A stretch of DNA of 30,068 nt from Bacteroidia bacterium (GTDB lineage: Bacteria; Bacteroidota; Bacteroidia; Bacteroidales; Azobacteroidaceae), in the NCBI GenBank assembly GCA_025999255.1, contig BNXB01000011.1:1-30068 (forward strand), written 5' to 3'. A program made the translations under genes and the position numbers. The notes under the pieces are model-generated. The model was not told the origin of the DNA. It made no database searches and worked only from the letters and a program-made list of their open reading frames with translations. Below are positions 23,499 through 30,068 of this stretch, piece by piece (the stretch's first letter is position 1; every line of letters starts with the position of its first letter).

Positions 23499-25445
23499 GT
23501 GAAAAAGATAAGATTGTTCTTAACCATTTGTAGTCTGTTGTTTGTTGCGATATATGCGAATGCTTATACGGAACGGAATTTACTGGAGAAAAAAACGATA
23601 GTATCGGGTCTGAAAGAACTGTTAGTCATGAATCAGAAATGGGTGCCTTATCCTGCATATACCGATCGCGCGGGTTGGGATCGTTTTTTGGGCGATAATA
23701 AAAATATGTTGGTTCAGTTGGGAGAAGAATGCCTGAACTATCAGTGGCGCGTTGTAAAGGCTTCGGATTATATTGAATTTGAACGAAGCGGTTCCCGGGA
23801 TATCATGCAGAATCCTTTCAATGAGAATAACAAAGCCATTTCTGCTTTGGTTATGGCTGAACTGGCAGAAGGGAAAGGCCGTTTCATGGATCAGATTATA
23901 AATGGGGTCTATTATTATTGTGAAATGACTTCCTGGGCTTTATCTGCACATCTTTCCGCACAACATTCGCACCGTTCATTACCCGATTATAAAGACAATA
24001 TTATTGATTTGACTGTGGGTGAGGTAGGGGCCCTGTTATCCTGGACTTACTACTTTTTTCATAAGGAATTTGATAAGCAGAATCCCGTTATTTCCGAACG
24101 ATTGATGTATGAACTGCAAAAAAGAATCATGAATCCTTACATGAAAGAAGATCGCTTCTGGTGGATGGCATTTAATCTGAAACCCGGAGGAATGGTAAAT
24201 AACTGGAATCCGTGGTGTAATTTCAATGTATTACAGTGTTTTTTCCTGTTGGAGAATGATAAGGATAAATTGGCCCAAGCTGTTTACAGGACAATGATTT
24301 CAGTCGATAAATTCATAAATTATACGAATTCCGATGGCGCTTGTGAAGAAGGACCCTCGTATTGGGGTCATGCTGCCGGAAAAATGTATGATTATCTTCA
24401 ATTGTTAAGTGATGGGACAGCTGGAGAAATTTCAATTTTTAATGAATCTGTTATTAAAAATATGGGAGAGTATATTTCCCGTTCTTATGTTGGAAACGGA
24501 TGGGTTGTCAATTTTGCTGATGCTTCGGCCAAAGGAGGAGGGGATGCCCCGCTTATTTACCGCTATGGAAAAGCTATCGGTAGTAGTGAAATGATATCTT
24601 ATGCCGCTTATTTATATGATCGGGAAACTACAAAACAAAGAAAGTCCGGACTTCGTTTCGGTACCGATCTTTATCGTGGACTTCAATCCCTGCTTTATAA
24701 TAAAGAATTGGCGGAGATAAAACCTGAACACAAAACTCCGCTCTATACATGGTATCCGGAAACGGAATTTTGTTATATGAAAACGCAATCCGGTTTTTTC
24801 CTGGCAACAAAGGGAGGATATAATAATGAAAGCCATAACCATAACGATGCGGGAACTTTCTCTTTATATCTGAATGCCGTTCCGGTTATTATCGATGCCG
24901 GAGTCGGAACCTATACCCGGCAGACGTTCAGTAACGAACGTTATTCTATCTGGACAATGCAAAGCAATTATCACAATCTTCCTGTGATCAACGGATTTCC
25001 GCAGAAATTCGGCTCTGATTATAAAGCAACGGATGTTGTATTCAATCCGAAAAAAATGATATTTTCTGCAAATATTGCTAGTGCATATCCTAAAGAGGCG
25101 TCTGTTGAAAAGTGGATACGTTCTTATACTTTGCAGAAAAATCGACTAATAATAAATGATTCCTTCAAATTAACGGAACTCAAACAAAATAACCGGATTA
25201 ATTTTCTGACCTGGGGAAAAGTGGACATTTCAGTTCCGGGAAAAGTATCTATTGAAGTGCAGGGTCAAAAAATAACCCTGGATTATGATAAAAACACATT
25301 CAGTCCGGTAATTGAAACTATTACTCTGGACGATTCCCGGCTTTCCAATGTATGGGGAAAAGAGGTTTACCGGATAACTTTGAATGCAAAGAGTATGGTC
25401 AAAACAGGGAATTATACTTATTCGATTATGAATTATGAATTATGA
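23499..25445 (+). CDS. Exported heparinase II/III-type polysaccharide lyase
   Basis: The protein has 648 residues from a GTG start, with a signal peptide (about 1-22, ending IYANA). An alpha-helical toroid (about 30-380) includes the conserved GACEEGPSYWGHAAGKMYDY near residues 281-300, the region holding the catalytic Tyr/His of this fold. The beta-sandwich half (about 400-648) includes SHNHNDAGTFSLYL near 444-457, a second active-site His region, and DAGVGTYTR. Such lyases cleave uronic-acid-containing polysaccharides (heparin/heparan-like, alginate or related) by beta-elimination in the periplasm. I cannot assign the PL family or substrate from sequence alone. There is no SusC/SusD pair, sulfatase or other polysaccharide-utilisation gene nearby, so it stands alone as a monocistronic gene ending at a strong hairpin. 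Confidence 0.87.
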   Translation: MKKIRLFLTICSLLFVAIYANAYTERNLLEKKTIVSGLKELLVMNQKWVPYPAYTDRAGWDRFLGDNKNMLVQLGEECLNYQWRVVKASDYIEFERSGSRDIMQNPFNENNKAISALVMAELAEGKGRFMDQIINGVYYYCEMTSWALSAHLSAQHSHRSLPDYKDNIIDLTVGEVGALLSWTYYFFHKEFDKQNPVISERLMYELQKRIMNPYMKEDRFWWMAFNLKPGGMVNNWNPWCNFNVLQCFFLLENDKDKLAQAVYRTMISVDKFINYTNSDGACEEGPSYWGHAAGKMYDYLQLLSDGTAGEISIFNESVIKNMGEYISRSYVGNGWVVNFADASAKGGGDAPLIYRYGKAIGSSEMISYAAYLYDRETTKQRKSGLRFGTDLYRGLQSLLYNKELAEIKPEHKTPLYTWYPETEFCYMKTQSGFFLATKGGYNNESHNHNDAGTFSLYLNAVPVIIDAGVGTYTRQTFSNERYSIWTMQSNYHNLPVINGFPQKFGSDYKATDVVFNPKKMIFSANIASAYPKEASVEKWIRSYTLQKNRLIINDSFKLTELKQNNRINFLTWGKVDISVPGKVSIEVQGQKITLDYDKNTFSPVIETITLDDSRLSNVWGKEVYRITLNAKSMVKTGNYTYSIMNYEL

Positions 25446-25467
25446 ATATCCGGTCTGGGTATAAAAA

Positions 25468-25506
25468 ATAATCCCAACTACTTCAGGAAGATTTAGTTGG
25501 GATTAT
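25468..25506. terminator. Bidirectional hairpin terminator between heparinase gene and rpmA
   Basis: The arms 25468-25480 and 25494-25506 pair over 13 bases (core AATCCCAACTA with TAGTTGGGATT). The loop can form a further CTTC/GAAG stem (25481-25484 with 25487-25490). An A-run before and AT-rich sequence after the hairpin suit termination in both directions between the convergent genes. Confidence 0.8.
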
Positions 25507-25526
25507 AAATTTTATGAGAGAATTAA

Positions 25527-25790
25527 TTACGCTTCACCCACTGGTTGGATAGAAACATATGAACGATCGTTTTTCTTTTTTCTGAAAACTACTTTACCGT
25601 CAATGAGAGCAAACAAAGTATGATCTCTTCCGATACCTACATTTTCACCCGGGTGGTGAGTTGTTCCTCTTTGACGAATAATAATATTACCGGCTTTGCA
25701 TATTTCTCCGCCGAAAATTTTAACGCCCAATCGTTTACTTTCCGATTCGCGTCCGTTCTTAGAACTACCGACTCCTTTTTTATGTGCCAT
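25527..25790 (-). CDS. rpmA: 50S ribosomal protein L27
   Basis: This 87-residue protein starts [20 protein letters not shown], the conserved L27 N-terminus that reaches toward the ribosomal peptidyl-transferase centre. It continues with [10 protein letters not shown] and [17 protein letters not shown], all typical. It follows the L21 gene by 20 bases as in nearly all bacteria. No N-terminal extension of the kind cleaved in Firmicutes is seen. Confidence 0.98.
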   Translation of the reverse strand: MAHKKGVGSSKNGRESESKRLGVKIFGGEICKAGNIIIRQRGTTHHPGENVGIGRDHTLFALIDGKVVFRKKKNDRSYVSIQPVGEA

Positions 25791-25810
25791 TTTTCTGAGA
25801 TTTTACTTGT

Positions 25811-26122
25811 TTAAGCTATAATTTCTTTGATTGCAATTTCTGTGAATTGCTGACGGTGACCGTTCAGTTTACGATGACCCTTTCTGCGTTTTTTGTGAAA
25901 AATCAACACTTTATCGCCTTTCACATGAGAAATTACTTCTGCAACTACTTTTGCGCCTTCAATTACCGGAGCGCCTACGGTTACAGTACCATTATTATCT
26001 GCCAGCAAAACTTTCTCAAATTCCACTTCAGCTCCTTGGTCTGCATTGATTCTGTGAACAAACAATTTTTGATCCTTTTCAACTTTGAATTGTTGTCCTT
26101 GAATGTTTACAATTACGTACAT
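25811..26122 (-). CDS. rplU: 50S ribosomal protein L21
   Basis: This is a 103-residue 23S rRNA-binding ribosomal protein. It begins [19 protein letters not shown] and contains [20 protein letters not shown], the basic RNA-binding block of L21. Length is standard. It forms the usual rplU-rpmA operon, driven by a consensus promoter 84 bases upstream of the ATG. Confidence 0.98.
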   Translation of the reverse strand: MYVIVNIQGQQFKVEKDQKLFVHRINADQGAEVEFEKVLLADNNGTVTVGAPVIEGAKVVAEVISHVKGDKVLIFHKKRRKGHRKLNGHRQQFTEIAIKEIIA

Positions 26123-26205
26123 CTGTTTTTTATTTACAGGTTACCTCCCGGGGGTGGATTGGCTTTTGCAATCACTTATCTACCCTCTGCAGAATTTTCA
26201 GCCGA

Positions 26206-26237
26206 CAAAGGTAACAATTTATTTCTTTTCAGCCAAA
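26206..26237 (-). promoter_or_regulatory. Promoter of rplU-rpmA
   Basis: The minus strand shows TTTG (complement of 26234-26237), 20 bases, then TACCTTTG (complement of 26206-26213), a perfect Bacteroidota housekeeping promoter. The leader to the rplU ATG is about 75 bases, long enough for ribosomal autoregulation, though I identify no specific structure. Confidence 0.85.
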
Positions 26238-26260
26238 TTTTTACTGATAAATTTTTTCGT

Positions 26261-26569
26261 CTAAGCTTCGCCGATGGGACCCATGATTGGAGGAGTAAAT
26301 CCTTGTCCTTGGATTTTAATTTCACCGAATTGGGACTCAAATTTTTTTACATTGTCAATCAGCGCCATCATCAATCTTTTTGCGTGTTCCGGGGTGAGTA
26401 TAATCCTGGATTGCACTTTTGCTTTGGGAAGTCCGGGCATCATACGGACAAAGTCCACAACAAACTCGGAAGAGGAATGTGCAATGACAGCCAGATTAGA
26501 ATAAATACCTTGCCCGACTTCTTCCGTTAATTCGATTTGAATACCATTATTTGCCTGTTCGTTGTTCAT
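26261..26569 (-). CDS. DUF3467 family protein
   Basis: This 102-residue acidic protein of unknown function is conserved in Bacteroidota. It shows QIELTEEVGQGIYSNLAVIA, SSEFVVDFVRMMPGLPKAKV and SRIILTPEHAKRLMMAL, the family pattern. In many Bacteroidales it lies near RNA polymerase genes; here it is monocistronic, with its own promoter, upstream of rplU. No signal peptide or membrane segment is present. Conservation and housekeeping-type control suggest a basic cellular role, but none is known to me. Confidence 0.9.
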   Translation of the reverse strand: MNNEQANNGIQIELTEEVGQGIYSNLAVIAHSSSEFVVDFVRMMPGLPKAKVQSRIILTPEHAKRLMMALIDNVKKFESQFGEIKIQGQGFTPPIMGPIGEA

Positions 26570-26590
26570 AATTGATTTTTTTGAATTTCA

Positions 26591-26622
26591 CAAAGGTACG
26601 GTTTTCCTGCCAAGTTGCCAAA
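26591..26622 (-). promoter_or_regulatory. Promoter of the DUF3467 gene
   Basis: The minus strand has TTTG (complement of 26619-26622), a 20-base spacer, and TACCTTTG (complement of 26591-26598). The ATG follows 22 bases later. It has the same form as the rplU promoter. Confidence 0.85.
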
Positions 26623-26662
26623 TATCATGTCTTGCTTGGTCGCCCGAAAACAATAAAAATAA

Positions 26663-26696
26663 GAATCCGCTCAAAAGCATACTTTGAAGCGGATTC
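26663..26696 (-). terminator. Hairpin with minus-strand terminator orientation, no gene behind it
   Basis: GAATCCGCT (26663-26671) pairs with AGCGGATTC (26688-26696); the interior can extend the stem with small bulges. Read on the minus strand the hairpin is followed by TTATTTTTATTG, a U-rich tail; on the plus strand it is not. The transcript it would end must come from the right, where I find no convincing minus-strand gene. Confidence 0.55.
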
Positions 26697-26899
26697 CCCT
26701 TGCATAGTGTTTGTTATGTGTGGTGTTATATAAATAATAAATGAAATAATTATAAAAACCATGCCAAAATATTATTAATACGTTGAAATTTCAGGTAAAT
26801 TATTGATAGATAATAAAATAAAAGCCTAACTAAAAAGCAAAAGCCAGCCAGAGAGTACCAACCGTTTGATAATGTGCAGGTAATACCCCTTTGAACCTG

Positions 26900-26930
26900 T
26901 TTGTATTTTCAGAAATTTTTGATACCTTTG
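26900..26930 (+). promoter_or_regulatory. Consensus promoter 250 bases upstream of the efflux operon
   Basis: TTTG (26900-26903), a 19-base spacer and TACCTTTG (26923-26930) match the housekeeping consensus exactly. Initiation near 26937 would give a leader of about 250 bases before the TolC-like gene, with a short frame ATG 26950 to stop 27036. Confidence 0.65.
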
Positions 26931-27114
26931 TACCCTGAAAATATTTCTAATGACTACATTATTAATACATAATACAGTACCATCTCCCATTGTATTTCCG
27001 TGGGGCAGCGTACATCCTTTTGCACCAAGGATTTGAATTTCCAATATCCTTTTCGGTAGAGCCATAGTATGATTGTGATACGGCTTCAGTGTAACTGTCA
27101 ATTAGTTACCGTTG

Positions 27115-27144
27115 TTGATTACGTGATTTGTGTCGCTACCTTTT
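27115..27144 (+). promoter_or_regulatory. Likely proximal promoter of the TolC-HlyD operon
   Basis: TTG (27115-27117), a 19-base spacer and TACCTTTT (27137-27144) match the Bacteroidota promoter except for the last base of the -7 box. The TolC-like ATG lies 40 bases downstream. Confidence 0.5.
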
Positions 27145-27184
27145 TTATTTCCTTTTTAGTTTCTAAATAACGTAAAATAATCTT

Positions 27185-28501
27185 ATGAGTAAATTGTATT
27201 TTCTCATAGCGTCATTTGCAATGCTATGTGTATCAGGTGCGTATGCACAAGAATCAGTAGAGACGCGGCATGCCACGTCTATGATCACAATAGAGGAAAT
27301 GTTTCGGTTGGCTGACGAAAACAACCGCAACATTCGGGCAGTTTCTACCGCCGCCGAAGCAGCAAAAGAGGGCGTAAAAACAGCGAAAAACGCTTATTTA
27401 CCCGCTATTGATGCTTCACTGTCGTTAAGTTACAACGGTAACGGCACAATTACGGACAGGGACTTTTCCCATTCGTTTGTTGCACCAATCCCCCATTTCG
27501 GTAATAATTTTTCGTTCGAAGTATCTCAGGTAGTTTTTGCAGGTGGGGCAATCCGCAACGGGGTGAAAATAGCCGAACTACAACAGCAAATCGCCGCCCT
27601 GAACGCCGAACAGAAACGGCAGGAAGTTCACTTTTTAATTGCAGGTAATTATTTGGAACTATGCAAATTGAAAAATCAGTTGCAGGTATTTGAAAGTAAC
27701 ATAGCGCAAACGCAAAAGGTTTTGGGAAATATGCGTGTGCGGGTAAGTGAGGGCGCGGCGTTGCAAAACGACATTACGCGCTACGAATTGCAACTGCAAA
27801 ACCTGAATTACGCGAAAATTCAGTTGCAAAATTCAATGTCGCTGCTGAATAATCAATTAACAGTCGCGGCAGGATTACCGCAATCTGTTGTTATTGTACC
27901 TGACAGCAACATGATAAGGAACGTTTTAACAACCGGCCATATACCCGATCCTGCAACAACATTGGCGGTACAAATGGCGGAAAATGCGGAAAAAATTGCC
28001 GAACACTCCGAAAAAATATCTCGTGCGGAACGGTTGCCTCAAATTGCCCTGTTTGCAGGCGATTATTTCAACAGCCCTGTTTTGATTGAAATTCCCGCTC
28101 TCAACAAAAATTTCAACTATTGGGCGGTGGGTATCGGTGTGAAATACAGCTTGGGCAACCTTTACAAATCGGGAGCGAAAATCCGAGCCAATCACTTGGC
28201 TGCAAGGCAGGCGAATGAAGAAAAAGCCGCCCTCGAAGAACAAATCTCGCTTGCATTGAACGAAGCGTTTGTGCATTACAAAGAGGCGTTTGTATTGCTC
28301 GAAACGAAAGAAAAAAGCGTGGAACTTGCCGCGCAAAACTACAATGTCATTTCTTATTGTTACGAAAACGATTTGGCGTTGATTACCGATTTGCTTGATG
28401 CCACTTCACAAAAACTTGATGCTGAATTGCAGGCAATTAACGCAGAAATAAATATTATATACAATTATTATAAAATCAAATACATTTCAGGAATATTATG
28501 A
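27185..28501 (+). CDS. TolC-family outer-membrane efflux channel
   Basis: The protein has 438 residues, with a signal peptide (about 1-21, ending GAYAQ). Two long alpha-helical repeats follow, with typical TolC phrases: NAYLPAIDASLSLSYNG, EVSQVVFAGGAIRNGVKIAE, LELCKLKNQLQVFESNIAQT and, near the end, ITDLLDATSQKLDAELQAIN. It would form the outer-membrane exit duct of a tripartite pump. Its stop overlaps the HlyD-like start (ATGA), so both are co-translated. Just after the signal peptide, residues ESVETRHATS are encoded by a near-perfect palindrome (27261-27280), probably an inserted repeat. The base and codon pattern (many GCG, GCC and CGC codons) seems richer in G and C than that of neighbouring genes, hinting at transfer, though I have not measured this. 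Confidence 0.93.
   Translation: MSKLYFLIASFAMLCVSGAYAQESVETRHATSMITIEEMFRLADENNRNIRAVSTAAEAAKEGVKTAKNAYLPAIDASLSLSYNGNGTITDRDFSHSFVAPIPHFGNNFSFEVSQVVFAGGAIRNGVKIAELQQQIAALNAEQKRQEVHFLIAGNYLELCKLKNQLQVFESNIAQTQKVLGNMRVRVSEGAALQNDITRYELQLQNLNYAKIQLQNSMSLLNNQLTVAAGLPQSVVIVPDSNMIRNVLTTGHIPDPATTLAVQMAENAEKIAEHSEKISRAERLPQIALFAGDYFNSPVLIEIPALNKNFNYWAVGIGVKYSLGNLYKSGAKIRANHLAARQANEEKAALEEQISLALNEAFVHYKEAFVLLETKEKSVELAAQNYNVISYCYENDLALITDLLDATSQKLDAELQAINAEINIIYNYYKIKYISGIL
27261..27280 (+). repeat. REP-like palindrome inside the TolC-like gene
   Basis: AGACGCGGCA is followed directly by TGCCACGTCT, its reverse complement apart from one symmetric mismatch. It lies in frame immediately after the signal-peptide coding region, where extra residues would be tolerated. 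GTAGAGACG-type palindromes of this kind recur between and within genes in Bacteroidales genomes (from memory). Confidence 0.65.
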
Positions 28502-29529
28502 ATAAGAAACAGAAAAAAATTGTAGCCAATGTAATTATCATTGCGCTTATTTTAGTCGGCGTGGCGTGGATTGCTTCACTCTTTATCCACATTGGCGGCG
28601 AATACACCAACAATGCGCAGGTGCAGCAAAATATTGTGGCAGTAAGCAGCCGTGTACAGGGATTTATTAAGGAAGTACGTTTTGACGAATTTCAATTTGT
28701 CCGCAAAGGCGACACGCTTGTTGTGATTGAAGACAGTGAATTTCGTTTACATTTGGCGCAGGCAAACGCCGATTATCAGAACGCTTTGGCGGGAAAATCA
28801 GCGATGGGAACGTCCATTTCCACTACGGCGAACAACCTTGCCGTCAACGATGCAAGCATTGAGGAGGTAAAAGTGCTGCTCGTCAATGCCGAAGCCGATT
28901 ACAACCGCTATAAAAAACTGCTGGAAAACAATGCCGTTACCCGCCAACAGTTCGACGCCGTAAAAACGCAATACGAATCGTTTCGTGCAAAACTCGAAAC
29001 AATGCAGCGGCAAAAGCAGTCGACACGCCTCACGAAAAACGAGCAAACCCAACGCCTTGCACAAAACGATGCCACGATTGAAGTTTGTCGGGCAGCGTTG
29101 GATTTGGCGGAATTGAATTTGTCCTACACTGTCATTCTTGCACCCTGCGATGGCTACACTTCCCGCAAAACTATTCAGAACGGCGAACTTGTATCAATGG
29201 GGCAACCGCTGCTGTCTGTTGTGGATAGCCGTGAAAAATGGGTGCTTGCCAACTGCCGCGAAACGCAGATGAAGCATATCCGCGTTGGAAGTATTGCAGA
29301 AATCACTATTGACGCTTTTACTGACACGCGCTTCGAGGGTAAAGTGGTTGCCGTTTCCAATGCTACCGGTGCGAAATATTCGCCTCATTCGCACGACAAC
29401 GCCGTTGGTAATTTCGTAAAAACCGAACAGCGTATCCCTGTGAAAATTGTTTTTACAGAGAATAACGACAACGAAATTTTGGAAAAAGTAGCGGCGGGGA
29501 TGAATGTGGAATGCAAATTGAGGTATTGA
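28498..29529 (+). CDS. HlyD/EmrA-family periplasmic adaptor
   Basis: The protein has 343 residues with one N-terminal membrane segment (about 9-32). The barrel-sandwich (lipoyl-like) half-motifs flank a coiled coil: VSSRVQGFIKEVRFDEFQFV with KGDTLVVIED at about 50-77, and ILAPCDGYTSRKTIQNGELV near 214-236. The coiled-coil hairpin spans about 78-200. A beta-barrel and membrane-proximal part follow (GSIAEITIDAFTDTRFEGKV). EmrA-type adaptors join an inner-membrane MFS or ABC transporter to TolC. The overlapping tolC-like gene supplies the duct, but no inner-membrane transporter gene follows; after 99 bases comes a truncated SRPBCC gene. The transporter may be encoded elsewhere or lost. Confidence 0.93.
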   Translation: MNKKQKKIVANVIIIALILVGVAWIASLFIHIGGEYTNNAQVQQNIVAVSSRVQGFIKEVRFDEFQFVRKGDTLVVIEDSEFRLHLAQANADYQNALAGKSAMGTSISTTANNLAVNDASIEEVKVLLVNAEADYNRYKKLLENNAVTRQQFDAVKTQYESFRAKLETMQRQKQSTRLTKNEQTQRLAQNDATIEVCRAALDLAELNLSYTVILAPCDGYTSRKTIQNGELVSMGQPLLSVVDSREKWVLANCRETQMKHIRVGSIAEITIDAFTDTRFEGKVVAVSNATGAKYSPHSHDNAVGNFVKTEQRIPVKIVFTENNDNEILEKVAAGMNVECKLRY

Positions 29530-29577
29530 GGAAAATAAAATAAGTTCACTTATTATATGTTTATATATTATTTTTAT

Positions 29578-29585
29578 TACCTTTG
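29578..29585 (+). promoter_or_regulatory. -7 box before the SRPBCC/MarR junction genes
   Basis: TACCTTTG matches the consensus 43 bases before ATG 29629. Upstream there is only TTTA at a short spacing, so the -33 element is poor. Confidence 0.4.
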
Positions 29586-29628
29586 AAACTTCAAATATCT
29601 TATTTATTGATTAAAAAAATGTATTATT

Positions 29629-29859
29629 ATGTGGACAAAATCTCATTCAATCGTAACCAAAGAGGTTACAAAAGAACAAATGTGGAAACTGTGGTCGGAC
29701 GTAAATAGTTGGGCTACATGGGACAAAACTATTGAATTTGCAAGTTTAGAAGGCAAATTTGAGGCAGGCAATGTTTATTATTTTCAGCGTAGAAAACGCG
29801 GAAGACAGTGCGGGCTTTTTATTGTGGCAAGTTACCTCTTTGTGGCAACGCAAAATTAG
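29629..29859 (+). pseudogene. Truncated SRPBCC (polyketide-cyclase-like) gene with out-of-frame tail
   Basis: The first 50 or so residues (KEVTKEQMWKLWSDVNSWAT, WDKTIEFASLEGKFEAGN) are the N-terminal strand and helices of a START/SRPBCC ligand-binding protein, which is normally about 140 residues. From about 29775 the frame reads RRKRGRQCGLF and stops at 29859, with no family likeness, because the DNA there encodes a MarR protein in another frame. This looks like a deletion that joined the start of one gene to the start of the next. The remaining 76-residue product should not fold as an SRPBCC domain. Confidence 0.7.
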
Positions 29860-30068
29860 AGACTCATTAAAACAGTATGATTTGACCCATTCTCAGTATG
29901 TTTTATTGACTTGTCTTCATTGGTTGAAATTACACGGGCAAGAAGTTACACAAATTGTCTTGTCGTCAAACTCAAAGATAGACCCTATGACAACTTCTAC
30001 TGTTTTAAGAACATTGCAGAAAAAAGGGTTAATTCAGAGAAAGGAAGATTTAACCGATACAAGAGCGA
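29771..30068 (+). CDS. MarR-family transcriptional regulator, cut by window edge
   Basis: The frame from ATG 29771 stays open to the right edge (99 complete codons). It reads EDSAGFLLWQVTSLWQRKIR, then YDLTHSQYVLLTCLHWLKLH (helices 1-3), SKIDPMTTSTVLRTLQKKGL (recognition helix) and the start of the wing with DTRA, all typical MarR. The gene overlaps the truncated SRPBCC frame by 89 bases; the first six or so residues may derive from the junction, so the native start could have been lost. It is a paralogue of the MarR gene at 22383-22844. Its position behind TolC-HlyD fits a local repressor of the efflux genes (inference). Confidence 0.85.
   Translation, partial: MFIIFSVENAEDSAGFLLWQVTSLWQRKIRDSLKQYDLTHSQYVLLTCLHWLKLHGQEVTQIVLSSNSKIDPMTTSTVLRTLQKKGLIQRKEDLTDTRA

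Larger units (their letters stand above)
26697..27184. other. 488-base stretch without a supportable gene
   Basis: This AT-rich, gene-poor stretch contains a consensus plus-strand promoter (26900-26930), a possible 28-codon frame (26950-27036) behind it, and the nearer efflux-operon promoter (27115-27144). A 91-codon minus frame (26826-27101) has no recognisable family features and runs against the plus promoter. No tRNA, IS end or CRISPR-like repeat is visible. Confidence 0.55.

Noticed and set aside
23499..25445. Polysaccharide utilisation locus around the heparinase-like lyase
   Set aside because: No SusC/SusD, sulfatase, glycoside hydrolase or hybrid sensor gene accompanies it in the window.
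26826..27101. Minus-strand open frame of 91 codons in the gap before the efflux operon
   Set aside because: It has no recognisable motif, lies opposite a consensus plus-strand promoter, and its composition looks non-coding; it may be a gene remnant.

Overview
The window looks like a chromosomal segment of an anaerobic member of the Bacteroidales (Bacteroidota). The promoters I can find have the Bacteroidota form (TTTG, 19-21 bases, TAnnTTTG), there are no obvious Shine-Dalgarno sites, and the gene families fit: DUF3467 next to rplU-rpmA, a heparinase II/III-type lyase, LytS/LytTR-type regulators and MarR-TolC-HlyD efflux genes. This assignment is an inference; there is no rRNA, tRNA or taxon-specific marker here.

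The left two thirds (1-22157) form one continuous minus-strand gene train, with spacings from 16-base overlaps to gaps of at most 83 bases. In transcription order it encodes: a 7TM-type histidine kinase and LytTR response regulator; two tandem exported PQQ-like beta-propellers; a membrane-anchored PQQ-like propeller; two related NHL/six-bladed propellers, the second with a Tat-like leader and a terminal Cys cluster; an exported polyferredoxin (NapG-like); a NapH/NosR-like polytopic Fe-S membrane protein; a propeller anchored by three membrane segments; a NuoE-NuoF-ferredoxin fusion (NADH/FMN/Fe-S); a NuoG-N-terminus-like Fe-S protein; a propeller lipoprotein; an ABC ATPase with a 984-residue FtsX/MacB-like permease; a GT4 glycosyltransferase; and an in-frame fusion of a glyceroporin-type MIP channel to a G3E (CobW/P47K) GTPase that runs off the left edge. 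I read this as an envelope redox system that links cytoplasmic NADH to exported Fe-S and beta-propeller proteins. It matches no system I can name, and its catalytic subunit or substrate is not visible here.

The middle (22383-25506) holds a divergently placed MarR regulator, a decayed fragment of a 4Fe-4S protein, and an exported heparinase II/III-type polysaccharide lyase. A strong shared hairpin ends the lyase gene opposite rpmA. Housekeeping genes rpmA (L27), rplU (L21) and a DUF3467 gene follow on the minus strand with well-formed promoters.

The right end (26570-30068) has a 615-base gene-poor stretch with an orphan promoter and a minus-oriented hairpin. It is followed by a TolC-HlyD efflux operon that lacks the expected inner-membrane transporter, then a truncated SRPBCC gene joined out of frame to the start of a MarR gene cut by the window edge. 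Two REP-like repeats lie inside coding sequence: one at the start of the propeller lipoprotein gene, the other just after the TolC signal peptide.
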